From NCBI RefSeq assembly GCF_004745425.1, contig NZ_PGGK01000001.1, positions 1 through 64,000 on the forward strand: DNA of 64,000 bases, read 5' to 3'. Origin of the DNA: Methanolobus halotolerans (GTDB taxonomy: Archaea; Halobacteriota; Methanosarcinia; Methanosarcinales; Methanosarcinaceae). The notes under the pieces were generated by a model, which did not search any database, had not been told where the DNA came from, and saw only the letters and a program-made list of their open reading frames with translations. This document shows, one piece after another, positions 7,526 to 15,864 of the stretch (its first letter is position 1; each line of letters starts with the position of its first letter). A program made the position numbers and the translations under genes.

Positions 7526-7882
7526 ATGAAAGATTGCACGATTTATAAAACGGTGGACATCATAGGAAAAAAGTGGTCCCTGTGTGTTCTTCTTGAACTC
7601 TACAAGGGTGAAAACAAAAAAAAGCGTTTCAATGAACTAAAAAATAAATTGCAGGATGTCACTCCAAAGACCCTTTCAACAAGGCTGAAGGAACTGGAAG
7701 ATCAGGGATTTATTGTAAAGAAGACAGATGATTCTACGGTTCCCATCAAGTGCGAGTATTCTTTGACTGAAAGCGGTGAGGACTTCATCAGGGTCATCCA
7801 TGATATCAAGAAGTGGGGTCTTAAGTGGAAGTTTGAGAACGACGAATGCGAGAACTCTAACTGCAGGCTTTGCCAGTTGTAG
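7526..7882 (+). CDS. HxlR-family winged-helix regulator with C-terminal cysteine cluster
   Basis: A 118-residue DNA-binding protein of the HxlR family: the conserved IIGKKWSLCVLLEL helix, the recognition region TPKTLSTRLKELEDQGFI, and a wing ending in YSLTESGEDF. The last twelve residues contain three cysteines (CENSNCRLC); with the N-terminal cysteines this could sense redox state or bind metal, as known for some HxlR proteins. The GTG at 7490 is rejected because it overlaps the TATA box, leaving ATG 7526 and a possibly leaderless transcript. It diverges from the sulfite-reductase-like operon, its likely target, and has a palindrome in its own promoter. Confidence 0.85.
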   Translation: MKDCTIYKTVDIIGKKWSLCVLLELYKGENKKKRFNELKNKLQDVTPKTLSTRLKELEDQGFIVKKTDDSTVPIKCEYSLTESGEDFIRVIHDIKKWGLKWKFENDECENSNCRLCQL

Positions 7883-7985
7883 CTTTTCTAACTATCCTGC
7901 TTTTGTCAGGAAAGCTTATATGTGAATTTTCGCTAAAATACCAGTGAAGATCGATTGATCAGGGATTTATTAAAGGAGTGATAAT

Positions 7986-8219
7986 ATGGGTAAACAATTA
8001 ACAAGATCAAAAGACAAAAGGATGATAGCAGGTGTATGTGGGGGTATCGGTGAATATCTTGGCGTCGATCCGGTTGTGATACGGCTGATATGGGCGGTTG
8101 TTACTTTATTTAGCTTTGGTATAGTAGGTGTTATAGGTTATATAATAGCCTGGGTGATTATTCCGGAAGAGGGGCAGCAAGTTTCTGGCGAAGTGCAGCA
8201 TACTGACCAGGAAGAGTAA
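7986..8219 (+). CDS. PspC-domain membrane protein
   Basis: A 77-residue protein consisting of one PspC domain: KRMIAGVCGGIGEYLGVDPVVIRL followed in place by a hydrophobic helix (about residues 35-60) ending in AWVIIPEE. PspC proteins are small membrane proteins linked in bacteria to envelope-stress signalling; archaeal copies are uncharacterised. AAAGGAGTGAT gives a perfect ribosome-binding site, and a TATA-like GCTTATATG (7914-7922) supports its own promoter. The acidic tail should lie in the cytoplasm. Confidence 0.85.
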   Translation: MGKQLTRSKDKRMIAGVCGGIGEYLGVDPVVIRLIWAVVTLFSFGIVGVIGYIIAWVIIPEEGQQVSGEVQHTDQEE

Positions 8220-8408
8220 GACTTTATCCATATATGTTAAAAGTCTACCATTGTATTTCACCTGTGTCCGGTCTATCGTGCAAAACAATAAATAGACAGC
8301 ATACTGAGTTGTAACCAGGGATAATGCAGTTATCTCTTACCAGCTCGGAGTCTGATAGTAACTGAGCCGGATGGAGATACACATATCAATTATCAGGGTG
8401 GATGACAT

Positions 8409-8837
8409 ATGATTATAAGTAGTGCTTTTGAAGACAGGGGTAAGATACCGGCCAAGTATACATGCGACGGGCAAAATGTCAACCCTCCTTTTGAGTTTGA
8501 GGAGGTGCCTGGGGGAACACAAAGTCTGGTGCTGATAGTTACGGACCCCGATGCTCCATCAGGTAACTTCGTTCATTGGGCTGTATGGAATATAATGCCT
8601 GAATCAGGGATAGATGAGAACAGTGTTCCGGGAATTGTTGGCAGGAACAGCTATGGAAAAAGTTCATATACAGGTCCGTGCCCTTCTTCGGGAACACACG
8701 GGTATTTATTCAGGATTTTCGCTCTTGATACGGAGCTTGGACTTGAAAGTGGATCGAAGATCGATGAGTTGGAAGCGGCTATGCAGGGGCACGTTCTTTC
8801 GGACGGGCAGATTACAGGCAGGTATGGGAGAGCTTAG
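8409..8837 (+). CDS. YbhB/YbcL family Raf-kinase-inhibitor-like (PEBP) protein
   Basis: A 142-residue phosphatidylethanolamine-binding-protein fold. Conserved motifs are CDGQNVNPPFEF, VTDPDAPSGNFVHWAVWNI and GPCPSSGTHGYLFRIFALD, which form the ligand pocket (DPDAP and GxHRY-like loops). The length is normal for the bacterial and archaeal branch. The molecular role is not established in archaea. GGGTGGATGA precedes the ATG. The glycerate kinase gene follows 33 bp downstream on the same strand, so the two may be co-transcribed. Confidence 0.85.
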   Translation: MIISSAFEDRGKIPAKYTCDGQNVNPPFEFEEVPGGTQSLVLIVTDPDAPSGNFVHWAVWNIMPESGIDENSVPGIVGRNSYGKSSYTGPCPSSGTHGYLFRIFALDTELGLESGSKIDELEAAMQGHVLSDGQITGRYGRA

Positions 8838-8870
8838 GTATTTGATTTTTACTTGGTCTGAGGAGTTTAT

Positions 8871-10190
8871 ATGCCAGGCGATCTAAGGTCTGATGCAAAG
8901 GAGATCATATCACAGGCGATATCCGGAGTGGACCCTTACTCCTGTGTTCACAGGGCTGTCCGGAGGGAAGGGGACCGGCTGAATATCGGGATGAGCTCAT
9001 TCGATCTATCTGCCTATGAAAACATCTACATTGTAGCCTTTGGGAAAGCTTCGGTTACCATGTCACGTGCTCTGGAAGAAATACTGGGCGATAATCTCTC
9101 CGGTGGCTGTGCGATCACAAAGTATAATTTCGGTAGTTCGCTGAAAACAGTGAAGGTGATGGAAGCAGCCCACCCTATACCGGATGAGAATGGAGTACTT
9201 GCAGCAAAACATATTCGTGCCCTCCTTGAAAAAACAGGGACTAACGACCTTATATTTTTCCTTATTTCCGGTGGGGGCTCAGCTTTGATGACCCTGCCGC
9301 GAAAAGGTATTTCCCTGTCGGATTTTGTAAACCTGACAAATAAACTCCTGCATGTAGGTGCAACTATCTATGAACTAAATACGATAAGGAAACACCTTTC
9401 TGCTGTGAAAGGCGGCGGGCTTGCGAAGATGGCCTACCCTTCGGAATCGATAAGCCTTATTCTTTCTGATGTTGTGGGCGATCCTCTGGATGTGATATCA
9501 TCAGGCCCGACGGTTCCTGACAGGTCTACATTCGATGACTTCCAGGAAATTGTAGAACGATATGACCTGAAATTATCTCCGGCAGTACAGGGTTTACTGG
9601 AGGACGGACTTGAAGGTGTTGTGGAGGATACTCCCAAATCCGGGGGTCCTGCCTTTAAAAGATGCCACCATTACCTTGTGGGCAACAACTATGTTGCTTT
9701 GCAGGGAGCTGAGGATAAGGCGATTGAATTGGGTTACAATACCCTGATTCTTACATCTTCACTGGTCGGTGAAGCCCGCGAAGTTGCCAAGGTTCTTGCA
9801 TCAATTGCAAGGGAGGAGAAAAAAAGGTACATGCCGCTAGCACTTCCGGCCTGCATTCTTACTGGCGGGGAAACCACTGTGACGATTGGGGGCAGAGGTA
9901 AAGGTGGCAGATGCCAGGAAATGGCACTTTCTTTTGTAATTGAAGCGCAAGACCTGAAGGATACTCTTTTTCTGCCTGCGGCTACCGATGGGAATGACGG
10001 TCCCACGGATGCTGCCGGAGCCTTTGCGGATAGTTATACCATGGAGAAGGGCAGGGATTTGCATATAGATGCAAGGACGATGCTCCAGGAGAACAATTCA
10101 TATGACTTTTTCAAGGAAACAGGAGATTTGCTGATAACCGGTCCCACAGGCACGAATGTAATGGATGTGTATGTCCTGCTTATCAAATGA
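8871..10190 (+). CDS. Glycerate 2-kinase (MOFRL / DUF4147 family)
   Basis: Predicted to phosphorylate D-glycerate to 2-phosphoglycerate with ATP, joining glycerate metabolism to lower glycolysis. The N-terminal DUF4147 domain (about residues 8-240) shows AFGKAS, AAHPIPDENG and LIFFLISGGGSAL. The C-terminal MOFRL domain (about 300-430) shows CILTGGETTVTIGG, GRGKGGRCQEM and ATDGNDGPTDAAGA. The 439-residue length is typical for archaeal enzymes. CTGAGGAG lies seven bases before the ATG. No partner pathway gene is adjacent except, loosely, pyruvate kinase 4 kb away. Confidence 0.85.
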   Translation: MPGDLRSDAKEIISQAISGVDPYSCVHRAVRREGDRLNIGMSSFDLSAYENIYIVAFGKASVTMSRALEEILGDNLSGGCAITKYNFGSSLKTVKVMEAAHPIPDENGVLAAKHIRALLEKTGTNDLIFFLISGGGSALMTLPRKGISLSDFVNLTNKLLHVGATIYELNTIRKHLSAVKGGGLAKMAYPSESISLILSDVVGDPLDVISSGPTVPDRSTFDDFQEIVERYDLKLSPAVQGLLEDGLEGVVEDTPKSGGPAFKRCHHYLVGNNYVALQGAEDKAIELGYNTLILTSSLVGEAREVAKVLASIAREEKKRYMPLALPACILTGGETTVTIGGRGKGGRCQEMALSFVIEAQDLKDTLFLPAATDGNDGPTDAAGAFADSYTMEKGRDLHIDARTMLQENNSYDFFKETGDLLITGPTGTNVMDVYVLLIK

Positions 10191-10234
10191 TCTTTTTGAT
10201 TGCGGATTACAAAGTCCTCATTGATTCTGGGTGT

Positions 10235-11077
10235 CTAAATTTCAATATCAACACTGTAGACCTTCTCAGGGTTTTCCTTATGAACCTTCCAGAATGGCTC
10301 CTCTCCGAATTCTGCAGCAAGCTTCAGGGTTCTTTTTGGTATCGTTTTTGGTCCGAGTACTGCGCCCGGTCTCTCCGGATCATCGATATAATCGGTTTCC
10401 ATCATGAAACGGGTTCCCTGCTCCAGTGCTTCTTCGATAGCTCCTTTACCTGCAAGCACCCCGGGAAATATTCCCAGGCCTTCACAAACGCTGACCAGGG
10501 GTGGAGCGTAATGCTTGACAACTCTGTGTAGCTGAATGCCTGTCTTTTTGGCACGTTCGGTTATATCGATCAGTTCCGGCTCACCCACGCTCTCCGTGTG
10601 CAACTGGACGGCACAGTCAAGGTCAGCGGCAAGTGTGAAGGCGTGTTCCATGATCTCATTGGAGGCATCCCGGATCTCCTCTGAAACAGGGTAGTGAGGT
10701 CTCCCGCTCTTCAGTCCCACTGCCAGTCCCTTCTCCACATAGCCTGCGGCAATTTCCAATCCACCTTTCATGGTCTCAACAGCTTTTGATAGTTCCATGT
10801 ATTCGATGAGTTTCGTAATCTCTGCAGGATGAACGCCCAGTACGGGGAAGGATGTGACCCCAGTCTCATTTATCTGCCTTGAGATGTTGATGGTCTCCTC
10901 AAAAACGGCTATGTGGTCTTCAGGCCTTGTGACCTTTATGCCAAGGGTCCAGCTTGGTTTCATGACCAGGAATATATGCGTACCTCCGGCATTCTGGAAT
11001 TCCCTGACTGCTTTTAGTCCTTTGGCCCTGGGATCAATATGCATGTGTTCATCCGTGATGGGGAATGTGCAGTTCAT
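10235..11077 (-). CDS. TatD-like metal-dependent hydrolase
   Basis: A 280-residue amidohydrolase-superfamily protein. It starts with the metal-binding pair TDEHMHID, then has VLGVHPAEI, GLKSGRPHYPV, a histidine in AVQLHTES, HRVVKHYAP, and the late aspartate in MMETDYIDD. These match the HxH...E...H...H...D ligand set of TatD-type hydrolases, which include nucleases and deacylases. The archaeal branch has no proven substrate. It stands alone, ending convergently with the glycerate kinase gene. The ribosome-binding site before the ATG is weak. Confidence 0.75.
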   Translation of the reverse strand: MNCTFPITDEHMHIDPRAKGLKAVREFQNAGGTHIFLVMKPSWTLGIKVTRPEDHIAVFEETINISRQINETGVTSFPVLGVHPAEITKLIEYMELSKAVETMKGGLEIAAGYVEKGLAVGLKSGRPHYPVSEEIRDASNEIMEHAFTLAADLDCAVQLHTESVGEPELIDITERAKKTGIQLHRVVKHYAPPLVSVCEGLGIFPGVLAGKGAIEEALEQGTRFMMETDYIDDPERPGAVLGPKTIPKRTLKLAAEFGEEPFWKVHKENPEKVYSVDIEI

Positions 11078-11180
11078 ACTATCGTTTATGAATCCATTCT
11101 ATCTAAAACTGTAAGGTGTTAATTCGAAATGGAATTATTATTTGCTTATGTATAAATAATCACAATATCAATATGTTATT

Positions 11181-11411
11181 ATGGATGCCGGATCGTTTTT
11201 AAATAACAGGGAAGTCCGACTTAGTTTACTATCACTTCTTGGTCAGATCATCATAATTTCTTTTGCTTCTGCGACATTGATATATGAAGACGTTTCCCAG
11301 GAAAGATATACTGTGTTGATAATCCTTGTGCTGGCTTTTATGTCTCTTGTTGTCCTCACTGTTCTAAGACTACTGCGCCTGGCAAAGGATGCTGATTCCA
11401 GCGGTAAATAA
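11181..11411 (+). CDS. Small two-helix membrane protein
   Basis: A 76-residue hypothetical protein with two predicted membrane helices (about residues 16-36 and 43-64) separated by the short hydrophilic EDVSQERYT, and a basic end. A TATA-like TATGTATAAATAATC lies about 30 bp before the ATG, with no Shine-Dalgarno, which suggests a leaderless transcript. I recognise no family. It sits alone between a divergent TatD-like gene and the isocitrate-dehydrogenase-like gene. Confidence 0.6.
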   Translation: MDAGSFLNNREVRLSLLSLLGQIIIISFASATLIYEDVSQERYTVLIILVLAFMSLVVLTVLRLLRLAKDADSSGK

Positions 11412-11531
11412 GCATATTAATACAATGTTTCTATTTTCTATATTTCGCGTTGGGTATAACATATATATGATGTAGTCGTTAACAAAGCAATTTCCTCTTT
11501 ATAATTATATCAATTATTGGAAAGTGAGAAT

Positions 11532-12560
11532 ATGGCAAAATCAGCAGCAGTAATAAAAGGCGATGGAGTTGGACCGGATCTTGTAGAAGCAATGCTGAAG
11601 GTAGCGAATGCTGCAAACAGCGATGTGGAGTTCATCAAATGTGATGCAGGCGCAACATGGTGGGAGGAAAATGGTGGTGACTCACTCATTCCCGACGAGA
11701 CATGGGCTCTTCTTGAAAGCTCGGATGCATGCTATAAGGGTCCTACAACGACCCCTGGAATAGTGGGCGCACCAAGGAGTGTGGCCGTATCCATCAGGCA
11801 GAAGTACAATCTTTATGCCAACGTAAGGCCGGTAAAGACTTTCCCAAATACCAACAAGCCACTCGGTGACGTGGATTTCGTATGTGTCAGGGAAGGAACA
11901 GAAGGCCTGTATGTGGGTGAGGAGATCAAACTGACCGACGATGTATCGATCGCTATCAGGAAGATTACACGTACGTCCAGTGCAAATGTCTCGAAGTACG
12001 CTTTCGAGGAAGCAAAGCGAAGGAACTGCGATGCAGTTGTTGCCATCCATAAGAGTAACATCCTGAGAAGGACCTGCGGTCTTTTCCTTGAAGAGGTCGA
12101 GAAAGCAAGTAAGAATTACGATGGGATCGATGTATGGGAATATCATATTGACAACATTGCCCAGCAGCTTATCAAGAACCCGCAGATATTCAATAACAAG
12201 ATCTTGCTCTCAACCAACCTGTTCATGGATGTCATCAGTGAGGAATGTTCCGCGCTTGTAGGAAGTATCGGACTTATTTACTCTGCAAACATAGGAGACA
12301 ACTATGCAATGTTCGAGCCTGCACACGGTTCAGCACCAAAGTACGCAGGTCAGGACAAGGTCAACCCTGTGGCAACTATCCTTGCAGGTGCATGGATGCT
12401 CGATTATCTTGGCGAGAGTGAGCAGTCAAAGGCGATTTTTGCAGCAACCGAGAAGGTCATCTCAGAAGGCAAGTATGTAACATACGACCTCGGTGGCAGT
12501 GCAAAGATGAGTGAAATGACAGATGCGATTGCAAAGTACGTTGAATTAGAGATGAAGTAA
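11532..12560 (+). CDS. Isocitrate/isopropylmalate dehydrogenase family protein, probably isocitrate dehydrogenase
   Basis: A 342-residue beta-decarboxylating dehydrogenase: N-terminal KGDGVGPDL, the substrate-arginine segment IRQKYNLYANVRPVK, VREGTEGLYVG, the lysine in AIHKSNILR, the metal region with DNIAQQLIKNP, and the nucleotide loop EPAHGSAPKYAGQDKVNP. Possible substrates are isocitrate, isopropylmalate or homoisocitrate. The serine of the usual isocitrate S-x-N pair is present in PRSVAVS, but the asparagine is replaced by alanine, so specificity is not fixed by motif. Methanosarcinales make 2-oxoglutarate by a partial oxidative TCA route, and a citrate-synthase-like gene lies 2 kb away; isocitrate is therefore preferred. 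The start was moved to ATG 11532 behind GGAAAGTGAGA. Confidence 0.75.
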   Translation: MAKSAAVIKGDGVGPDLVEAMLKVANAANSDVEFIKCDAGATWWEENGGDSLIPDETWALLESSDACYKGPTTTPGIVGAPRSVAVSIRQKYNLYANVRPVKTFPNTNKPLGDVDFVCVREGTEGLYVGEEIKLTDDVSIAIRKITRTSSANVSKYAFEEAKRRNCDAVVAIHKSNILRRTCGLFLEEVEKASKNYDGIDVWEYHIDNIAQQLIKNPQIFNNKILLSTNLFMDVISEECSALVGSIGLIYSANIGDNYAMFEPAHGSAPKYAGQDKVNPVATILAGAWMLDYLGESEQSKAIFAATEKVISEGKYVTYDLGGSAKMSEMTDAIAKYVELEMK

Positions 12561-12737
12561 TTTGCTGTGACCTATAAACAGACATAGTTGCTTAACCAGC
12601 AATATTAGCGTGTTTTGTTATACTATACTTGGATTGTCTGAATAATCTAGGTAAGTATGACAGAACCGATTTTTTTCAGAATCATCCATAACATCTATAG
12701 ATAAAGTGAATTTTTTATGCGGTGCAAAGGTAAGGTA

Positions 12738-13523
12738 TTATATTTCAGTGATTGGAATTGAATCTTTCTGATAATATTCAAATAACTGTTTTCCCCATGC
12801 TACTGCCTTCGGACCATGGCACATAAGTTGTTTGTGGTCATATATGCCCTCATTCGTTAGTAATTTCAATACAATACAATACTCGTTTACCTTCAGCGAG
12901 AGGAAATGCATTTTTTCAGGATACATGTATAGTTCTACCCGCTCATTATGCATGAGTTCATGCAGTTCATCATTATTATCTCTCTTTATTTTATCGAAAA
13001 GATGTGGGTCAAAAGTGAGTGATAGATTAACTCCTCTCTCTATCATGTCCTTGAACAGATCAGGAAAATCAGGATGGATGCCGGAGGCTATCATATTAAA
13101 TGATTTTGAGGATCTGGATTTTTCATGAGCTTCTTTGTTATAATCAAAAATTTCCGCTAAACCTGGTTGGACAACAGTGCAAGGATGAACTTCATGTAAT
13201 CTTTTTAATAAAGGCGGAGGGATGAAATCCAGATTCCTGTTCTGCCAGTAACCCTCGGTTGTGTTCATAAATTCCTCAATGCTTAAAAAGGGTTTTAACT
13301 TTTCAATAATTAATTTTCCCATACAAGTTAGGCTGTAAACGCCCTTCTCTCCTGTTACCAGGTAATGTTCTTCCAGTATCTCTATATTCGAGAGAAACTC
13401 TTTTATGGCCATTCCCGAGGCTATACAAAGTGTGTCAAAATCTTTTGGACCCTCGTCCATATATAAAAGTAAAAGACAATTCTTATTTGACGCAATCACC
13501 GTTTGAAGTGATGTTTTTTTTAT
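12738..13523 (-). CDS. FilR1-type methanogen regulator (winged helix + DUF1724), possible ATA start
   Basis: An archaeal transcription regulator: winged-helix DNA-binding domain in the first 80 residues (EGPKDFDTL, then LTCMGKLIIEKLKPFL) and a FilR1/DUF1724 domain over about 95-250, ending CHGPKAVAWGKQLFEYYQ. FilR1 from Methanosaeta affects filament formation and methanogenesis genes; targets here are unknown. The only standard start is GTG 13499 without a Shine-Dalgarno. Homology to the paralogue at 18.9 kb continues eight codons upstream (SLQTVIASNKN), to an ATA at 13521-13523 placed six bases after GGGGGT. This gives 261 residues. A TATA box CATATATAAG lies at 13591-13600. Confidence 0.7.
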   Translation of the reverse strand: MKKTSLQTVIASNKNCLLLLYMDEGPKDFDTLCIASGMAIKEFLSNIEILEEHYLVTGEKGVYSLTCMGKLIIEKLKPFLSIEEFMNTTEGYWQNRNLDFIPPPLLKRLHEVHPCTVVQPGLAEIFDYNKEAHEKSRSSKSFNMIASGIHPDFPDLFKDMIERGVNLSLTFDPHLFDKIKRDNNDELHELMHNERVELYMYPEKMHFLSLKVNEYCIVLKLLTNEGIYDHKQLMCHGPKAVAWGKQLFEYYQKDSIPITEI

Positions 13524-13953
13524 TCAGGTACCCCCTTTTCAATCAAACCCCTTAAAAAAACTACAACAAATTTGGTGCATAGGAAAATCTTATATATGTG
13601 CTCATTCTGTACTTCAACCAAAATAAAGTTCTTTTCGTATTTATAGATTACTAAAACAATATTAGCTTAATGGTATAATTGTAAACCGGAATTGTTTCTG
13701 GAGCGATAAATTCTGACTACTCCCACGACTCAAGTCGTGAAGTTCTGATCAGAACCCTGTTGAAGCCTCACGGTATTTTTGATCACTATCTATTATTACC
13801 TAAAACCCTGATTCACAGGATTTACATACATTTTGCATCTTATCTTCAGGCATGTACTCCCAATCTTTTTAATAGATAGGTCTGATAATCTATATGGGGG
13901 AATAATACGGGGAGTATATGTTTTCCCTGTTTTACGCCAGGAGGGTGTATAAT
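13524..13953. other. 430-bp intergenic region with palindromes, no convincing gene
   Basis: Between the divergent FilR1 and DUF1508 genes. It holds the minus-strand TATA element near 13591-13600, two adjacent palindromes (13724-13755), and the perfect AGGAGGGTG ribosome-binding site of the next gene. An 18-codon reverse-strand frame near 13800-13860 has a CKSC pair but is too short to support. Otherwise AT-rich and without coding signal. Confidence 0.5.
13724..13755. repeat. Tandem palindromes resembling a solo IS200/IS605 end
   Basis: CACGACT-CA-AGTCGTG (13724-13739) is followed two bases later by the perfect palindrome GTTCTGATCAGAAC (13742-13755), inside the phrase GACTACTCCCACGACT. The layout resembles ends of IS200/IS605 elements, but no transposase frame is nearby. 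It could be a remnant or a small non-autonomous palindrome-associated element. Confidence 0.45.
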
Positions 13954-14151
13954 ATGCCAAAGTTCGAAGTGTTCACAGATAAAAGCGGGAAATACAGGTT
14001 CAGGTTAAAAGCTCCGAATGGGGAAATAATCGCAGTGGGGCAGGCCTATGCAAGCAAAGCTGGTTGCATGAACGGAATCGAGTCAGTAAGGAAGAACGCT
14101 CCGGTCGCAGATATCGTAGAGATTGAGGAGCCTGAGGATATAGAAAGTTGA
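13954..14151 (+). CDS. YegP-like DUF1508 protein
   Basis: A 65-residue single DUF1508 domain: FEVFTDKSGKYRFRLKAPNG and GQAYASKAGCMNGIESVRKN, the sheet-helix unit that YegP carries twice. The function is unknown; some archaeal and bacterial members respond to stress. The frame opens upstream at 13918, but AGGAGGGTG lies exactly seven bases before ATG 13954, which fixes the start. It stands alone, with a convergent neighbour. Confidence 0.85.
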   Translation: MPKFEVFTDKSGKYRFRLKAPNGEIIAVGQAYASKAGCMNGIESVRKNAPVADIVEIEEPEDIES

Positions 14152-14266
14152 AATATTTAGAAAAGATTCCCGGTTCTAAATAAAACAGATGATGGCGGAA
14201 ATTTCCGCCATACTGTTCTGCTATGCTCTTCCCGGGCGGCAGTTTACGATCAAATGGAAAGCGTGT

Positions 14267-15616
14267 TCAATCTATAGTATCATGCATACGTGGCTTAATT
14301 CCACGTGTGTTGCTTTCCGTACTTGCTTCTATATTATCGCCATCTTCGTCACGGTGCATTTCCTTTCTGACCATGGGATTGAACATGAAGTATTTTTTGA
14401 CATATGCGAGTATCTCCTCGTCGGAGATGCAGGAAACCCTTCTATCCTCATTGTAGAGTTTCTGGATATCGGCCTGGATAGAACGAAGCCTTTTGTCATT
14501 TTTCTCAATTTCTATATTTACATCCATCAGTTCATTGAGAGTTTCCTGTACCTTGAATCTCAGAACTTCGATACCTGATGAGTCTCCTACAAGGAATATC
14601 CTTTTCCCCCCGACTATCTCGGGAGGGTAGGGTTCGTAGGTGAAAGGGTTCTTGATAACGCCTGCAGTATGGATGCCTGACTCGTGGGCAAAGACATTGT
14701 TACCGACAACGGACTTATTCCTTGGTATCCTGATACCGATCTCCTTCTCCATGAACTTGGAAAATTCGGCGACACAGTCCAGGTTGTACTTATCAAATCC
14801 CTCTATACGCCTTTTAAGGAAAAGGAGTAATTTCTCCATCTCTGCATTACCTGACCTTTCTCCTATCCCAAGGAAAGTGACGTTTGACCAGTTGGCACCA
14901 TGCCAGTATCCTGCCAGGGAATTGGGGACGGCAAGACCGAAGTCATCATGACAATGTGTTTCGATCTCCTTAACATTCAGTTTCTCTTTGAGGTGTCTGA
15001 CAATTGTTGGTATTCCATAGGGTTCGTCCACACCTGTAAATGGTACTCCGAAACCAATAGTGTCACAAATGCGTATTGTGCAACCGGGGTCGATATCCAT
15101 GATCTTCTCGATAAGGGGGAAGACGAAATTATAGTTGTCAGCACGGGTCATGTCCTCTATATGTGCTCTTGTCTTCAGTCCATGGTCCACCGCATATTGC
15201 AGCGCATTGAGGTATTTCTCTTCAGCTGCTTCACGGTCTGGCAGTCCCATCTTGTCAAAGATATGCGGATCGGATACAGACATCAGGATGCCTGTCTCCT
15301 CAATACCGTCAACATCCAGGACCATATCTATATCTGCAGGATTTGCACGGGCCCAGCCTGTAATCTCCGGGAACTCATATCCCATATCCTGCATAAGTTG
15401 AATTGCTTTTCTGTCCCTGTCGTTATAGACGAATGTCTCCAGCTTTTCAATGCCTATTCTGTGCAGATATTCATATATCTTCACCTTGTGGTGTGTCCTC
15501 ACAACGATACCAGGCATCTGGGCACCATCACGTATTGTACTGTCACTGATAGATACTTCCTGCCCATATGGCAATTTTATCTTCGGAAGGTCATCATAGT
15601 CCCTGTATGTTTTCAT
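14267..15616 (-). CDS. DRE-TIM metallolyase: (homo)citrate-synthase family, candidate Re-citrate synthase
   Basis: A 449-residue HMGL-like TIM-barrel enzyme that would condense acetyl-CoA with a 2-oxo acid. The DRE motif is present as STIRDGAQMPGIV, with TIRICDTIGFGVPF, the metal-binding ETHCHDDFGLAVPNSLAG, and the catalytic segment NVFAHESGIHTAG. The variant RDGAQ differs from RDGEQ of isopropylmalate and homocitrate (AksA) synthases; I associate this version with Re-citrate synthase, which uses oxaloacetate, but this is inference. It lacks the long C-terminal regulatory domain of LeuA. AGGAGGA before ATG 15616 sets the start and excludes 34 upstream codons. With the nearby isocitrate-dehydrogenase-like gene it could make 2-oxoglutarate. 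Confidence 0.7.
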   Translation of the reverse strand: MKTYRDYDDLPKIKLPYGQEVSISDSTIRDGAQMPGIVVRTHHKVKIYEYLHRIGIEKLETFVYNDRDRKAIQLMQDMGYEFPEITGWARANPADIDMVLDVDGIEETGILMSVSDPHIFDKMGLPDREAAEEKYLNALQYAVDHGLKTRAHIEDMTRADNYNFVFPLIEKIMDIDPGCTIRICDTIGFGVPFTGVDEPYGIPTIVRHLKEKLNVKEIETHCHDDFGLAVPNSLAGYWHGANWSNVTFLGIGERSGNAEMEKLLLFLKRRIEGFDKYNLDCVAEFSKFMEKEIGIRIPRNKSVVGNNVFAHESGIHTAGVIKNPFTYEPYPPEIVGGKRIFLVGDSSGIEVLRFKVQETLNELMDVNIEIEKNDKRLRSIQADIQKLYNEDRRVSCISDEEILAYVKKYFMFNPMVRKEMHRDEDGDNIEASTESNTRGIKPRMHDTID

Positions 15617-15864
15617 TCTGTTCCTCCTATAGAGCAAGCTGTCCGATTTTCCCGGTATAAGTGACTTCTCTAGAAATGGCAGGATGATTATTATCCATCC
15701 GGATAACGAGCGTTTCAACTCCGGGTAAACGTGCGTTATTAAATAACTAGTAGAGGGTAGTACATGACTTTATCCTTAAAATGCTTTTCTTCTATCCTTG
15801 TACAATTATATGTACTGTTATGAGGGACGAACTAACCTTAAATCTTAATACTTTCAAGGATTAC

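Noticed and set aside
13791-13862. Short reverse-strand frame with a CKSC pair, possible TnpB zinc-ribbon remnant next to the palindromes
   Set aside because: Only about 18 codons and a single CxxC; not enough to claim a transposase remnant.
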